This document shows, piece after piece, positions 13,869 through 14,021 of a stretch of 14,021 nucleotides of DNA. The DNA lies in contig PXSE01000049.1 in NCBI GenBank assembly GCA_003022905.1, forward strand, positions 14,562 to 28,582, given 5' to 3'. Positions within the stretch are counted from its first letter, which is position 1; each line of letters starts with the position of its first letter. The notes under the pieces are model-generated. The model saw only the letters and a list, made by a program, of their open reading frames with translations, had not been told where the DNA came from and ran no database searches. Position numbers and translations under genes: made by a program. This DNA comes from Halobacteriales archaeon QS_9_68_42 (GTDB lineage: Archaea; Halobacteriota; Halobacteria; Halobacteriales; Haloarculaceae).

Positions 13869-13906
13869 GCCTGACCGGGCGCGCCGAGGGCGCGCGAAGG
13901 AAGTGC

Positions 13907-13911
13907 AAAAA
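13907..13911 (-). terminator. Oligo-T terminator of etfA
   Basis: Five A on the plus strand (TTTTT on the minus strand) lie 8 bp beyond the etfA stop codon, a typical place for archaeal transcription to end. Confidence 0.4.
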
Positions 13912-13918
13912 GTGGGGG

Positions 13919-14021
13919 TTAGACGTCGGGCGCCTCGCCGCCGAACTGCTCGATGAGTTCGGGGACGACGTCGAAGAGGTCGTTGACGATGCCGTAGTCG
14001 GCGATGTCGTAGATGGGCGCG
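13919..14021 (-). CDS. etfA: Electron transfer flavoprotein alpha subunit, C-terminal end (partial)
   Basis: Only the last 33 residues are in the window; the gene continues beyond 14021. The sequence APIYDIADYGIVNDLFDVVP followed by ELIEQFGGEAPDV matches the conserved end of ETF alpha, whose DYGIVGDLF-type segment is part of the FAD-binding domain. ETF passes electrons from acyl-CoA and other dehydrogenases to the membrane quinone pool. The stop is TAA at 13919-13921. Assignment rests on this short but characteristic end. Confidence 0.8.
   Translation of the reverse strand, partial: APIYDIADYGIVNDLFDVVPELIEQFGGEAPDV

Larger units (their letters stand above)
13574..13895. repeat. Array of ten different hairpins, each with a 3-nt loop
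   Basis: Ten successive inverted repeats, all with a 3-nt loop but with different stems: 13574-13592 (8 bp, loop TTC), 13618-13632 (6, GCA), 13662-13672 (4, TTC), 13678-13702 (11, AGA), 13708-13731 (10 with one bulged base, TTA), 13737-13759 (10, TTC), 13765-13783 (8, GAC), 13788-13810 (10 with one G-T pair, TGC), 13819-13837 (8, TCC) and 13879-13895 (7, GAG). From 13662 to 13837 they are spaced by only 4-8 nt. Such regularity of loop with variety of stem is not a CRISPR, not a tandem repeat and not a terminator in the usual sense. Function is unknown. Confidence 0.85.
13410..13918. other. Non-coding spacer between convergent GNAT and etfA genes
   Basis: About 500 bp without a believable gene; the one 60-codon frame (13539-13721) is Arg-rich and runs through hairpin stems. 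Before the main array there are larger-loop hairpins: GGGGCG/CGCCCC (13459-13480), GCGGCGCC/GGCGCCGC (13492-13518) and GGCGGCG/CGCCGCC (13533-13551). From 13574 to 13895 the spacer is filled by the triloop hairpin array. Confidence 0.6.

Noticed and set aside
13574..13895. CRISPR array
   Set aside because: There is no shared direct repeat: each unit is a different inverted repeat, with gaps of only a few bases.

Overview
The window comes from the chromosome of a haloarchaeon (class Halobacteria). The evidence is GC-rich acidic coding sequence, a haloarchaeal-type isoleucyl-tRNA synthetase, a secreted protein ending in a PGF-CTERM-like anchor, an archaeal ribose-phosphate diphosphokinase, a short-chain polyprenyl diphosphate synthase, and the C-terminal end of an electron transfer flavoprotein alpha subunit. 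Genus cannot be fixed from sequence alone.

Positions 40-4835 are a compact integrated element of about 4.8 kb, visibly richer in A+T than the host DNA. It carries a tyrosine recombinase with a zinc-ribbon tail next to its left end (109-1485), a small frameshifted gene (1487-1638), two acidic proteins I do not recognise (1764-2120, 2588-2821) and an HUH-type replication initiator (3049-4116). No capsid, spike or maturation gene is visible. The ends share an 11-bp core (40-50 and 4825-4835). The target was the 5' end of a host regulator gene with an HTH and an ACT domain. The left flank keeps its first seven codons (MFDEIMR) and the right flank resumes at KFEDSPSQQ. The element supplies a new Shine-Dalgarno and start codon (4805) that read in frame into the host gene. 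The host gene has separately lost about 24 codons in its HTH region and shifts frame near 4920, so it looks broken.

Positions 5350-10777 form a tightly packed plus-strand run: ileS, a secreted HExxH protein and a small zinc-ribbon protein, with stop and start codons overlapping at both junctions. ileS carries a 120-nt in-frame insertion made of two 60-nt tandem repeats. On the minus strand, the polyprenyl synthase (11681-12556) is followed by prs (10799-11632), probably co-transcribed.

The last part holds a lower-GC GNAT acetyltransferase (12816-13409) and, between it and convergent etfA (13919-14021), a remarkable non-coding stretch of ten successive hairpins, all with 3-nt loops but different stems (13574-13895). 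A smaller set of similar hairpins lies on the other side of the GNAT gene, and a 15-bp direct repeat (12629-12643, 13590-13604) brackets the gene. The strongest leads are the integration site with start-codon replacement, the Rep protein whose expected catalytic-tyrosine motif reads HCTKH, and the triloop hairpin array.
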